A stretch of DNA of 64,000 nt. It comes from an uncultured Pelagibacteraceae bacterium. GTDB lineage: Bacteria > Pseudomonadota > Alphaproteobacteria > Pelagibacterales > Pelagibacteraceae. The stretch lies in assembly GCA_902590535.1 (NCBI GenBank), contig CACIXF010000001.1, positions 62,001-126,000 of the forward strand, given 5' to 3'. A model generated the notes under the pieces. The model searched no databases and was not told the origin of the DNA. It saw nothing but the letters and a program-made list of their open reading frames with translations. A program made the position numbers and the translations under genes. The first letter of the stretch is position 1, and each line of letters opens with the position of its first letter. Of the stretch, positions 54,779-62,880 are shown piece after piece.

Positions 54779-55909
54779 TTAATTTTGGTTAATTAACTTT
54801 TGATACATTTCTTGATCAGTATCTCCCTCACAACCAAAAACCAAAACATTAGATTTTTCATTTAGATCTAATTTTTCTTTAATTACTTGATCTTCACAAC
54901 TTGTAATCAGACTGATTACGCCAGGTGCTGAGTTTTCTCCTGCAATTATTTTATCATCACTAAAGCTTGAATTTCCAAGTAGTTTCATAGTTTTTGCAAT
55001 ATCATCATCTGGTAAACTAATACAATGTTTAACTGAATTTTTGAGTATTTCCCATGGGACTAATGATACTTCACCACAAGACATACCACCCATTAAGCTT
55101 TCTCTTTTAATATCTATTTTTTCTATTTTTCCAGTTTTAATGCTTTCCATTACACATGCGGCACTATCCGGTTCAACAACTATAATTGATGGAACATAGT
55201 TCAAATATCTTGCGATACCTGCAACCATGGCAGCAGCCATGCCACCAACACCAGCCTGTAAAATAATGTGAGTTATTTTCTCTTCATGGATTTGATTAGC
55301 TATTTCTTTCATCATGACCGTATAACCTGCCATTGTATACTTGGGGACGACCATATAATCTTTCCAAGCAACATCCTGAACTATTTGCCAATTATTTTCA
55401 GTAGACTGTTTTATGCATTCCATCAAAGATTTTTCATAATTACCTTTTACTTTTACTACATCTGCTCCAAGTGCGGCCATAGCTTTGCCTCTTGCATCAC
55501 TTACAAATTCACTAATGAATATTTTACAGCTTAGACCTAATCTTTTAGCACCCCAGGCAACTGATCTTCCATGATTGCCAGCAGTAGCTGTTGCTACCAC
55601 TATATCTTTATTTCCTTTGGTTACTTTTTCTACCGCATAAGCTCCGCCTAAAGCTTTAAAAGATTTTAAATCAAATCTTTTATTTTCATCTTTATAAAAA
55701 ATTTTTTTTAAATTTAATTCTTTTGAAAGTTTATTTAAAGAAAGCAGGGGAGTAGGAGAATAACCTTTCCACTTAGAAATACTCTTATAAGCATCATCAA
55801 TTTCTTCTGAGGTTAAAGAATTAAGAATTTCTTTTTTGTTAAATGAGTAATTTTTATTGTCTGTAAATTCTGTGTATTTCCATTGATGACCGTTAGATAA
55901 TATAGTCAT
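54779..55909 (-). CDS. dpaL: Diaminopropionate ammonia-lyase-like PLP enzyme
   Basis: A fold-type II PLP enzyme of 376 residues. The PLP Lys is Lys85 in RFDLKSFKALGG, the phosphate/glycine loop GNHGRS is near 110-115, and the late motif FGCEGDTDQ matches FxxEGDTD of diaminopropionate ammonia-lyases, which split 2,3-diaminopropionate to pyruvate and ammonia. Threonine dehydratase and related lyases are alternatives. It lies 3 nt after the GlnT-like ligase, so it probably supplies ammonium or uses its product. Confidence 0.78.
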   Translation of the reverse strand: MTILSNGHQWKYTEFTDNKNYSFNKKEILNSLTSEEIDDAYKSISKWKGYSPTPLLSLNKLSKELNLKKIFYKDENKRFDLKSFKALGGAYAVEKVTKGNKDIVVATATAGNHGRSVAWGAKRLGLSCKIFISEFVSDARGKAMAALGADVVKVKGNYEKSLMECIKQSTENNWQIVQDVAWKDYMVVPKYTMAGYTVMMKEIANQIHEEKITHIILQAGVGGMAAAMVAGIARYLNYVPSIIVVEPDSAACVMESIKTGKIEKIDIKRESLMGGMSCGEVSLVPWEILKNSVKHCISLPDDDIAKTMKLLGNSSFSDDKIIAGENSAPGVISLITSCEDQVIKEKLDLNEKSNVLVFGCEGDTDQEMYQKLINQN

Positions 55910-55912
55910 GTA

Positions 55913-57238
55913 CTAACAATCTAAAGTATTATCTTTTTCCCACTTTGTAACATCTTTTGTTTTATCAAAACTATCTTTTGATTTGAATTCATTCATTTCT
56001 GAACTTCTTAACTTTATATAACTTTCAATAACATCTTTGCCAAAAGCATCATTCATATCTTTATTATTTTTTAATAAATTTAATGATTGTGCAAGTTTAT
56101 CAGGTAGTTTAGGTAAGTCTGGATATTTAGCGTGGTCTTCATACATATTACAATCCAAAGGTTTACCTGGATCAACTTTATTTTTTAAACCATATAGACC
56201 AGCTGCTAAAACACTTGCTTGCAATAAGTAAGGATTAGCAGAACCATCCATTAATCTTAATTCAAATCTTCCAGGATCAGGGATTCTTATCATGTGTGTT
56301 CGATTATTACCTGTGTAAGAAATACTACTCGGTGACCATGATGCTCCAGATTTTGTAGGGGGCGCATTTATTCTTCTGTAACTATTGATTGTTGGGTTAA
56401 AAAACGCAGATAAAGATGAAGCATTTTTAATTACTCCACCTAAAAAATTATAGGCCATTTTACTTAAACCAAGTTTATCTTTATTATCTAAGAATTTATT
56501 TTTATTACCCTGCCAAACTGATACGTGAGCATGACAACCATTGCCGGTTAAATTTCCAAATGGCTTAGGCATAAATGTTGCTCTTAATCCGTGCTTTTCA
56601 GCAATTGTTTTTACCATAAACTTAAAAAAGGTATGTCTATCTGCAGTTTTTAGGCAATCTGAATAATCCCAATTCATTTCAAATTGACCGTTAGCATCCT
56701 CGTGATCGTTTTGATAAGGGCCCCATCCCATTTCAATCATACAGTCACAAATTTCCTTAATTAAATCATACCTTCTCATTAATGCAGATTGGTCATAACA
56801 AGGTTTAGACTGAGTATCTCTTAGATCTGCAATTGAGTTTCCGTCAGGTGAAATTAAAAAATATTCACACTCAACGCCCGATTTCATTGTTAAATTTTGT
56901 TTTTTTAATTTTTTTATTTGATTTTTTAACATCACTCTGGGTGACGCATCTACTGGTTTGCCATTCATCCACAAGTCAGATGCTAACCATCCAACTTCTT
57001 TATTCCATGGAAGTTGAATTAAACTATCTGGATCGGGAATTCCAAACATGTCTGAATCAGCAGGTGTCATATCTAACCATGCTGCAAATCCAGCAAAACC
57101 AGCTCCTGCGTTTTGCATTTCTTTTATTGCATGAGCAGGCACTAATTTTGATCTTAATACACCAAATAAATCTACAAAACTGATTAAAAAATATTTAATT
57201 TTTTTTTGCTTAGCAATTTGAAATAAATTTTTAGACAC
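55913..57238 (-). CDS. Glutamine-synthetase-family ligase (type III/GlnT-like)
   Basis: A 441-residue member of the glutamine synthetase superfamily. The catalytic domain has the metal and substrate blocks ENDHEDANGQFEMNW-like (residues about 178-194), GNGCHAHVSVW, and the RIPDPGRFELRLMDGSANPYL segment near the C-terminal half. The start is GTG. It is related to the GmaS-type ligase at the right edge but is a separate gene, so its amine substrate may be ammonia, methylamine or another. The adjoining DpaL-like lyase suggests nitrogen recycling. Confidence 0.85.
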   Translation of the reverse strand: MSKNLFQIAKQKKIKYFLISFVDLFGVLRSKLVPAHAIKEMQNAGAGFAGFAAWLDMTPADSDMFGIPDPDSLIQLPWNKEVGWLASDLWMNGKPVDASPRVMLKNQIKKLKKQNLTMKSGVECEYFLISPDGNSIADLRDTQSKPCYDQSALMRRYDLIKEICDCMIEMGWGPYQNDHEDANGQFEMNWDYSDCLKTADRHTFFKFMVKTIAEKHGLRATFMPKPFGNLTGNGCHAHVSVWQGNKNKFLDNKDKLGLSKMAYNFLGGVIKNASSLSAFFNPTINSYRRINAPPTKSGASWSPSSISYTGNNRTHMIRIPDPGRFELRLMDGSANPYLLQASVLAAGLYGLKNKVDPGKPLDCNMYEDHAKYPDLPKLPDKLAQSLNLLKNNKDMNDAFGKDVIESYIKLRSSEMNEFKSKDSFDKTKDVTKWEKDNTLDC

Positions 57239-57255
57239 AACCTAAGTTAACATAA

Positions 57256-57405
57256 TTATTTAAAAAAAGATAAAATTGTTTCTTTATAATAAATTAAATT
57301 TACAACAATAATTACAATTATAGCTAGTATCACACCATACTTAGCTTTAGGAAATGCTACACCTCTCATTTTTGAGGGTCTTAATTCTTCTTTATTATCT
57401 TCCAT
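57256..57405 (-). CDS. Small membrane protein (49 residues)
   Basis: A reading frame of 49 codons in the gap after the amt unit. It starts MEDNKEELRPSKMRG, then has a single hydrophobic helix (about residues 24-39, rich in Ile/Val) and a short Lys-containing tail ending SFFK. It follows the terminator of the 76-residue gene, so it needs its own promoter or readthrough. No good Shine-Dalgarno is seen before the first Met. The polar-helix-polar design supports a real membrane peptide; function is unknown. Confidence 0.5.
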   Translation of the reverse strand: MEDNKEELRPSKMRGVAFPKAKYGVILAIIVIIVVNLIYYKETILSFFK

Positions 57406-57415
57406 AAATTTAGAA

Positions 57416-57450
57416 CATAAAAAAGGGCGCTACATTTAAGTAGCGCCCAA
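57416..57450 (-). terminator. Terminator of the amt unit
   Basis: A perfect 9-bp GC-rich stem GGGCGCTAC/GTAGCGCCC (57425-57433 with 57440-57448), then a T6 run in the leftward direction. It lies 13 nt after the stop of the 76-residue gene. Confidence 0.9.
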
Positions 57451-57463
57451 ATTTTAATTTAAA

Positions 57464-57694
57464 TTACCAGTCGGTAATATTGCTTTTATGGTCATTGGCA
57501 CCATGTCTTTTTCTTGCTAGTCGTGAAAGTTCTTCACTTTCATTTCTTGCAGTTAAAACATGCCATCCAAGCCAGATAACTATACCTAAAATAACCAGTA
57601 GAGTTTCGCTAGATCCAGCTCCAGGATAAATTGCGCCCGCAACCTCTTCAGCAGGTTTATTTAGATGATCTATCCAGTTTGTTACTGTAGCCAT
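57464..57694 (-). CDS. Small membrane protein downstream of amt
   Basis: A 76-residue protein with one membrane helix (TLLVILGIVIWLGWHVLTA, about 31-49), a short N-terminal part and a charged C-terminal cytoplasmic or periplasmic tail (ESEELSRLARKRHGANDHK). I do not recognise the family. It lies 11 nt after amt, with an AAGGAG Shine-Dalgarno, and before the terminator, so it is an amt partner by position; an accessory or regulatory subunit is a guess. Confidence 0.68.
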   Translation of the reverse strand: MATVTNWIDHLNKPAEEVAGAIYPGAGSSETLLVILGIVIWLGWHVLTARNESEELSRLARKRHGANDHKSNITDW

Positions 57695-57705
57695 ATTTTT
57701 CTCCT

Positions 57706-59106
57706 TTACCTGGTTGCTGATGAAACTGCTTTTTCATCTTCTTTAGCAGACTCCATCATTTCATAGTCTAATCCAGCTATTTCAACTTCACGAGGGATTC
57801 TTAATTTACCCATACCGTTTAGTATCTTAGCCAAGATATAGCCTGGTAACATTCCAAGAACTCCAAACATTATTATCGCTCCTATGAATTGTCCCAGTGG
57901 ATTGATTGATGCGTAAGTCGATCCGTCCCACATAGCTCCAACACTGTAACCAGATGAAGGATAACCATTTAAAACAAATCCACAAATCACAAGACCTACA
58001 AAACCAGCATAACCATGTACAGCAACTGCTCCAACTGCATCATCGATTTTGAACTTACGTTCAACCCAGTAATGTAGTTTGTATGCAATCACAACACCGA
58101 TCATACCTATGATCATTGCTTGAATTGGATGATATAAATCATTTCCAGCCGAAGCACAGATAACACCTGCTAGTCCACTTGAGTAAGTCCAGAAAGGATC
58201 ACCTTTAGCAATCCAATAACCGGCTAATAAACCTCCTGATAACGACATCAAGAAGTTAAAAGTAATACCACTAAGTGTAGTGGGGGTTACGTAAATGTTC
58301 GTAGCTGTCCAATACGATATACCTTCCATTCCATATTCAGGCCCAAGATCAAATATCGGTATATTACATGCCGCATAGAATCCCCAGAAACCAGTATAAA
58401 TTAGAAATAATCCAACTGTAACTAGCCAAGGATTTCTTGGTCCTATATTTCTTGGTTCACCGCTTGATGAGAATTTTCCAATTCTTGGACCCAAAACAAC
58501 AAGAACACCTAAAGCAAATCCACCAGCAATAGCGTGAATTACTCCTGATGCATAAGCATCATGATATCCTAAGAGTTTTAACATCCATCCATCAAAGTGC
58601 CATCCCCAAGCAGCATCAATTGTCCAAAACACAGATCCAATTGCAATTGCTAAAATTCCAAATGCAAAAGTTGTTATTCTTTCGATGATTGCTCCTGAAA
58701 CAATAGAAGCAGCTGTCCATGAGAATAGTAAGAACGCAGCCCAGAATACACCACTTATGTGGTCACCTAAGTTAACCGCCATATATTCTGTATTTGGCAT
58801 ATACCATTTCGCACTAAAAGTACTTTCATCGGTAATCAATGCAGCACTTTCATTCATTATTGAAGGGGCTAGACCCGGTCCTGTTGGGAATGCCCAGTAA
58901 ATCCACCAACCAAAGAAAAACCAAGTTACTGTTACCAAAGGTATTAGCATTGTATTTTTCATAAGAGTATGTTGATGGTGTTTGTATCGAGAAGCTCCAA
59001 CCTCATACATACAGAACCCGACGTGAATTAAAAACATCAATACTACTGTTATCCAATAGTAAAATTCTGTAAATATGGTTGTTAGAGCGCCTAACTGATC
59101 AGTCAT
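57706..59106 (-). CDS. amt: Ammonium/methylammonium transporter
   Basis: A 466-residue Amt-family channel with about eleven membrane helices. The twin-His pore is visible: the first His in SGVIHAIAGG and the second in AVHGYAGFVG. Most family loops are kept, but GGFALGVLVV and several gate residues differ from AmtB, so it is a divergent member. A GGAGAG Shine-Dalgarno precedes the ATG. Its place directly after the gmaS/mgs cluster suggests it takes up methylamine or recovers ammonium. Confidence 0.88.
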   Translation of the reverse strand: MTDQLGALTTIFTEFYYWITVVLMFLIHVGFCMYEVGASRYKHHQHTLMKNTMLIPLVTVTWFFFGWWIYWAFPTGPGLAPSIMNESAALITDESTFSAKWYMPNTEYMAVNLGDHISGVFWAAFLLFSWTAASIVSGAIIERITTFAFGILAIAIGSVFWTIDAAWGWHFDGWMLKLLGYHDAYASGVIHAIAGGFALGVLVVLGPRIGKFSSSGEPRNIGPRNPWLVTVGLFLIYTGFWGFYAACNIPIFDLGPEYGMEGISYWTATNIYVTPTTLSGITFNFLMSLSGGLLAGYWIAKGDPFWTYSSGLAGVICASAGNDLYHPIQAMIIGMIGVVIAYKLHYWVERKFKIDDAVGAVAVHGYAGFVGLVICGFVLNGYPSSGYSVGAMWDGSTYASINPLGQFIGAIIMFGVLGMLPGYILAKILNGMGKLRIPREVEIAGLDYEMMESAKEDEKAVSSATR

Positions 59107-59165
59107 ATTCTCTCTCCATATTAGTTTACGGAAGCCTATTAAATTTTACGATTCGATACAAATAT

Positions 59166-59205
59166 AAAAAGACTTAAAAACCTAGTATGCGCACTAGGTT
59201 TTTAA
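59166..59205 (-). terminator. Terminator after the mgs cluster
   Basis: A perfect 13-bp stem (59174-59186 with 59193-59205, core AACCTAGT/ACTAGGTT) with a six-base loop and T-rich tail in the leftward direction, between the 136-residue gene and amt. It could also stop rightward transcription because both arms end in A/T runs. Confidence 0.85.
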
Positions 59206-59230
59206 AAATTATCAACTTTTAATTGAAATA

Positions 59231-59641
59231 TTAAAATTTTAAATATGCTTTTTTCAAATCAACAAGAGGGTGTTTTGGAGACATTTGAAACTTAACTAAA
59301 AGTTCTCTTGCAATCATATCTCTATCTTGTTGATTATTTGGTAGCTTAATTGATTTTGGAATTGTTACCCAACCGTTTGCATTTCTACAAAATACTGCGG
59401 GTCTATCATCTTCATAGCCCATATGGACATCTTCCAACCAATTTAAATCATCCCACCCCATCGCTTCTATATATTTCTTAAGAAATGGAGTTAGTTTAGA
59501 ATAGTCAGGTAAAAGATTAACATCGTATCTGTAACCAATAGACTGACCAATCATTTTTTCTCTGGCAGTCTCTTTCTTTTTGCCTAACTGACCTTTAATC
59601 TCTTTTATTTTTGCTGCTTTTTTATTTTTTTTCTTTGGCAT
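59231..59641 (-). CDS. Conserved hypothetical protein in the N-methylglutamate cluster
   Basis: A 136-residue soluble protein I cannot assign. It starts with a Lys-rich tail (MPKKKNKKAAKIKEIKGQLG) and continues with a compact domain containing DYSKLTPFLKKYIEAMGWDDLNW-type helix (about 46-68) and WVTIPKSIKLP near 90-101. It lies 8 nt after mgsC, whose N-terminus has a similar Lys-rich MPKKKSKK start. Its position makes it a candidate assembly or regulatory partner of the synthase. Confidence 0.65.
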   Translation of the reverse strand: MPKKKNKKAAKIKEIKGQLGKKKETAREKMIGQSIGYRYDVNLLPDYSKLTPFLKKYIEAMGWDDLNWLEDVHMGYEDDRPAVFCRNANGWVTIPKSIKLPNNQQDRDMIARELLVKFQMSPKHPLVDLKKAYLKF

Positions 59642-59649
59642 AGTTACCC

Positions 59650-61062
59650 CTATATTTTGTGGTAGTTATCAACACCAACTGTGTAGTTAGTTCCAGCTAA
59701 TGGAACTTTTGCTAAAGCTGATGCTTCTGATGTTAAAGCAGCTAAATCTTCAGGTTCTAGAGAATGGATATTTGTTTTTCCACACGCTCTAGCTAACAAC
59801 TGAGCTTCTAAAGTCATTGAGTGAAGATAATTGTAAACTCTTAGTGCAGCATCATCAGGATTTAATCTAGCTCTAAGCTTAGGATCTTGTGTTGCAACAC
59901 CAACTGGACATCTTCCAGTGTGGCAGTGATAACATTCACCTGCTTTTACACCCATTTCTTTTTCAAAGTTTGCTTCTGGAATATCTTTATTACAGTTAAG
60001 TGCAATCATAGATCCAGTTCCAATCGCAATTGCATCAGCACCTAAAGCTAAAGCTTTAGCCATGTCAGCACCGTCTCTTACTCCACCTGCATAAATTAAT
60101 GTTACTTTTCCAGTTTTACCAACATCATCGATTGCTCTTCTAGCTTCTCGAATTGCAGCAATACCAGGAATACCAGTATTTGCAGCAGCGATATGTGGGC
60201 CAGCTCCAGTAGAACCTTCCATTCCGTCTAAGTAAATAGAGTCAGGATCACATTTTGCAGCCATACGCACATCATCATAAACTTTAGATGCACCTAACTT
60301 TAATTGAATCGGCACTTTATTTTTTGTTAACTGTCTTAGCTCTTCTACTTTTAAAGCTAAATCATCTGGTCCTAACCAGTCAGGGTGTCTCGCCGGAGAT
60401 CTTTGGTCAATACCAGATGGTAATGATCTCATCTCAGCAACTTGGTCAGTAACTTTTTGACCCATTAAATGTCCTCCCATTCCAACTTTTTGACCCTGTC
60501 CAATAAATACTTCAATACCATCTGCTAATTGTGCATGATGAGGATTAAAACCATATCTCGATTGAATACATTGGTAGTACCATTTTTCAGAATATCTTCT
60601 TTCATCAGGTATCATTCCACCTTCACCAGAACATGTAGCACTACCTGCCATAGTTGCTCCTCTTGCTAAAGCAGTTTTTGCTTCATAAGAAAGGGCACCG
60701 AAACTCATTCCTGTAATATAAACCGGAATGTCTAACTCAATTGGATTTTCACATCTTGGTCCAATAACAGTTTTTGTTTCACATTTTTCTCTGTAACCTT
60801 CGATTACGAATCTAGTTAGTGTTCCAGGTAAGAAAACTAAATCATCAAAAGTAGGAATTTTTTTCATCAATGCCATTCCTCGCATTCTGTATCTTCCTAA
60901 TTGAGATTTAATATGAATGTCATCTATTACTTCAGGTGTGAAGATAGCGTTATGACCTAATAAACTTTTATTTCTTTTACCCTCTTCATGTGCATGGACA
61001 TCAGCTTTTCCACCAACACCTTTTCCATTTTTTTTAACTTTTTTAGATTTTTTCTTAGGCAT
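59650..61062 (-). CDS. mgsC: N-methylglutamate synthase subunit C (glutamate-synthase FMN domain)
   Basis: A 470-residue protein equivalent to the FMN/Fe-S central domain of glutamate synthase. It has the TIM-barrel stretch IYLDGMEGSTGAGP and the cysteine cluster CYHCHTGRCPVGV that binds a 3Fe-4S centre. With MgsA and MgsB it would convert gamma-glutamylmethylamide (or methylamine) and 2-oxoglutarate to N-methylglutamate. The Lys-rich N-terminus is unusual. It shares one base with mgsB. Confidence 0.85.
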   Translation of the reverse strand: MPKKKSKKVKKNGKGVGGKADVHAHEEGKRNKSLLGHNAIFTPEVIDDIHIKSQLGRYRMRGMALMKKIPTFDDLVFLPGTLTRFVIEGYREKCETKTVIGPRCENPIELDIPVYITGMSFGALSYEAKTALARGATMAGSATCSGEGGMIPDERRYSEKWYYQCIQSRYGFNPHHAQLADGIEVFIGQGQKVGMGGHLMGQKVTDQVAEMRSLPSGIDQRSPARHPDWLGPDDLALKVEELRQLTKNKVPIQLKLGASKVYDDVRMAAKCDPDSIYLDGMEGSTGAGPHIAAANTGIPGIAAIREARRAIDDVGKTGKVTLIYAGGVRDGADMAKALALGADAIAIGTGSMIALNCNKDIPEANFEKEMGVKAGECYHCHTGRCPVGVATQDPKLRARLNPDDAALRVYNYLHSMTLEAQLLARACGKTNIHSLEPEDLAALTSEASALAKVPLAGTNYTVGVDNYHKI

Positions 61063-61916
61063 TAAATTGCTCCCTTCTTCTCTGTAGGTTCCAAATTGTC
61101 ATAATTCCAAAGTTTCTTACCAGCTACAATTTTTTTCATTTTACTAACGTCAAAATTTTCACCAATCTCAGCTACTTTTAATTTTCTTTTTAGCCAATCT
61201 TGATCACTTTTAGTTAATTCAGCGTCTACTGCATCACTACCATATGATCCAATTTCTCCACCTACGAAAATTGTCCCATCGTACATAGAGTCGCCTAAAT
61301 TTATCCCCACATCTCCAAGGATAATAATTCTACCTCTTTGCATCATAAAACCAGTAAAGGCACCTGCGTCACCACCAATTATTATAGTTCCACCTTTCAT
61401 ATCAATACCAGTTCTGGCACCGACACTACCTTTACAAATTAAATCTCCACCTCTAATTGCTGCACCAAAACAAGATCCAGCATTCTTTTCAATCACTACT
61501 TTACCAGCCATTAAATTTTCTGCACATGACCATCCAACTCTTCCATTAATTCTAACTATTGGACCATCACAAGAACCCATTCCAAAGTATCCTAAACTTC
61601 CTTCAAAAATTAAATTAAGTTTATTTAAAATACCAACTCCAAGACTGTGTTTACCTTGTGGGTTTTTTATTACTATTGTTCCATATCCTTGGCTCATTAA
61701 GTTATCGATCTCTTTATTAGCCTCAGGTGCTGTCATGTCTTTAACATCAAGATCAGTTCTTTTATTAAAATCTACATCGTATGTACCAAAGTAGTAAAAG
61801 TTTTCTGCTTCATCAGGATTAAAGAATTTTTGTTGAGTTCTTCCTGTTAATATCTCAGTGTGCATACCCATTGATTGGGCTTTTGACTTTTTAGATACCG
61901 TTTTTAGATTTGCCAT
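61062..61916 (-). CDS. mgsB: N-methylglutamate synthase subunit B (GXGXG/GltB C-terminal domain)
   Basis: A 284-residue protein homologous to the C-terminal beta-helix domain of glutamate synthase. The repeated Gly motifs are clear in the second half (IGGDAGAFTG, ILGDVGINLGDS, FVGGEIGSYGS). It is the small FMN-synthase partner in the mgsABC complex. It overlaps mgsA by 13 nt and shares one base with mgsC, which indicates tight co-translation. Confidence 0.85.
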   Translation of the reverse strand: MANLKTVSKKSKAQSMGMHTEILTGRTQQKFFNPDEAENFYYFGTYDVDFNKRTDLDVKDMTAPEANKEIDNLMSQGYGTIVIKNPQGKHSLGVGILNKLNLIFEGSLGYFGMGSCDGPIVRINGRVGWSCAENLMAGKVVIEKNAGSCFGAAIRGGDLICKGSVGARTGIDMKGGTIIIGGDAGAFTGFMMQRGRIIILGDVGINLGDSMYDGTIFVGGEIGSYGSDAVDAELTKSDQDWLKRKLKVAEIGENFDVSKMKKIVAGKKLWNYDNLEPTEKKGAI

Positions 61917-62848
61917 ACTTTCACCTCCCCATCAAATGGATCATATGTATCAATTTCTTGTGGTAATACAGATCTAATTGCAATTTCTTCAGATCCCATA
62001 GCAACCAAATCATCTGACTCATATAGTACCAATGGTTTTGCAGCCATTGTATCTTTTGCCATTCCCAAAGAGTCTTTTGTTGCAACAAAGTAGGTAAAAA
62101 CACCATCTAAACCTGTTAAAGATGCTTTCATTCCTTCTTCTAAAGTTGCTCCATCTCTCATTTTTTCAGCAATATAAACAGCAATTAATTCCGAGTCACA
62201 CTCAGACATAAATCTCATACCTTTATTTTCCAAAACTCTTCTGTTATTCCAATAGTTTGTTAATTGTCCATTATGAACTACAGATACATCACTAAATGGA
62301 TATCCCCAGAAAGGATGGGCAGATTTGATATCTACACCAGACTCTGTAGCCATTCTAGCATGACCTATAGCATGTGTTCCAACAACTTTATCTAAGCTAT
62401 ATCTATCACAAACCATTTTAGCGTTTCCAAGATCTTTAATCACTTCTAACGATTTACCCATTGAAAGAATTTCTACACCAGGAATACTTTCTATACGTTG
62501 TGAAAATTCCAAAAGGTCTTTAACATTGTAATCAAGTTCATATCTTAAAGAGTAGGGAAGAGTTCTTTCTTCTTTAACTACTTTAGCTCCCATTTCGGCT
62601 AGAGTTTGATCTACAATTTTTTTTCTTTCATCATAAACAGACACATCTTCCATAATTGATGAGCTTCCTTCTCCTACGTTTTCTCCAACTTTAAAACGCA
62701 TAATAAAGTTTTTACCGTCTGTATCTCCATACAAAGCGTAACCTGTAGAATCTTCTCCTCTATGTTTTAATGCTTGAAGCATACCTTGTAATTCGCTCCC
62801 TACATTTGAGGATTTTCCTCTATGAATTAAACCTGCTATCCCACACAT
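61904..62848 (-). CDS. mgsA: N-methylglutamate synthase subunit A (class II glutamine amidotransferase)
   Basis: A 314-residue Ntn amidotransferase. It begins MCGIAGL with the nucleophile Cys2 exposed after Met removal, followed by LKHRGEDSTG and, near 200, SVVHNGQLTNYWNNR. It would release methylamine from gamma-glutamylmethylamide and pass it to MgsB/MgsC. An AGAAAGGG Shine-Dalgarno stands before the start. It follows gmaS by 32 nt. Confidence 0.87.
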   Translation of the reverse strand: MCGIAGLIHRGKSSNVGSELQGMLQALKHRGEDSTGYALYGDTDGKNFIMRFKVGENVGEGSSSIMEDVSVYDERKKIVDQTLAEMGAKVVKEERTLPYSLRYELDYNVKDLLEFSQRIESIPGVEILSMGKSLEVIKDLGNAKMVCDRYSLDKVVGTHAIGHARMATESGVDIKSAHPFWGYPFSDVSVVHNGQLTNYWNNRRVLENKGMRFMSECDSELIAVYIAEKMRDGATLEEGMKASLTGLDGVFTYFVATKDSLGMAKDTMAAKPLVLYESDDLVAMGSEEIAIRSVLPQEIDTYDPFDGEVKVWQI

Positions 62849-62880
62849 ATTTTTATACCCTTTCTATATTTTTTTAAGAC

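Noticed and set aside
56833-57183. A 116-codon plus-strand frame
   Set aside because: Antisense to the GlnT-like ligase, no recognisable domain, no ribosome site.
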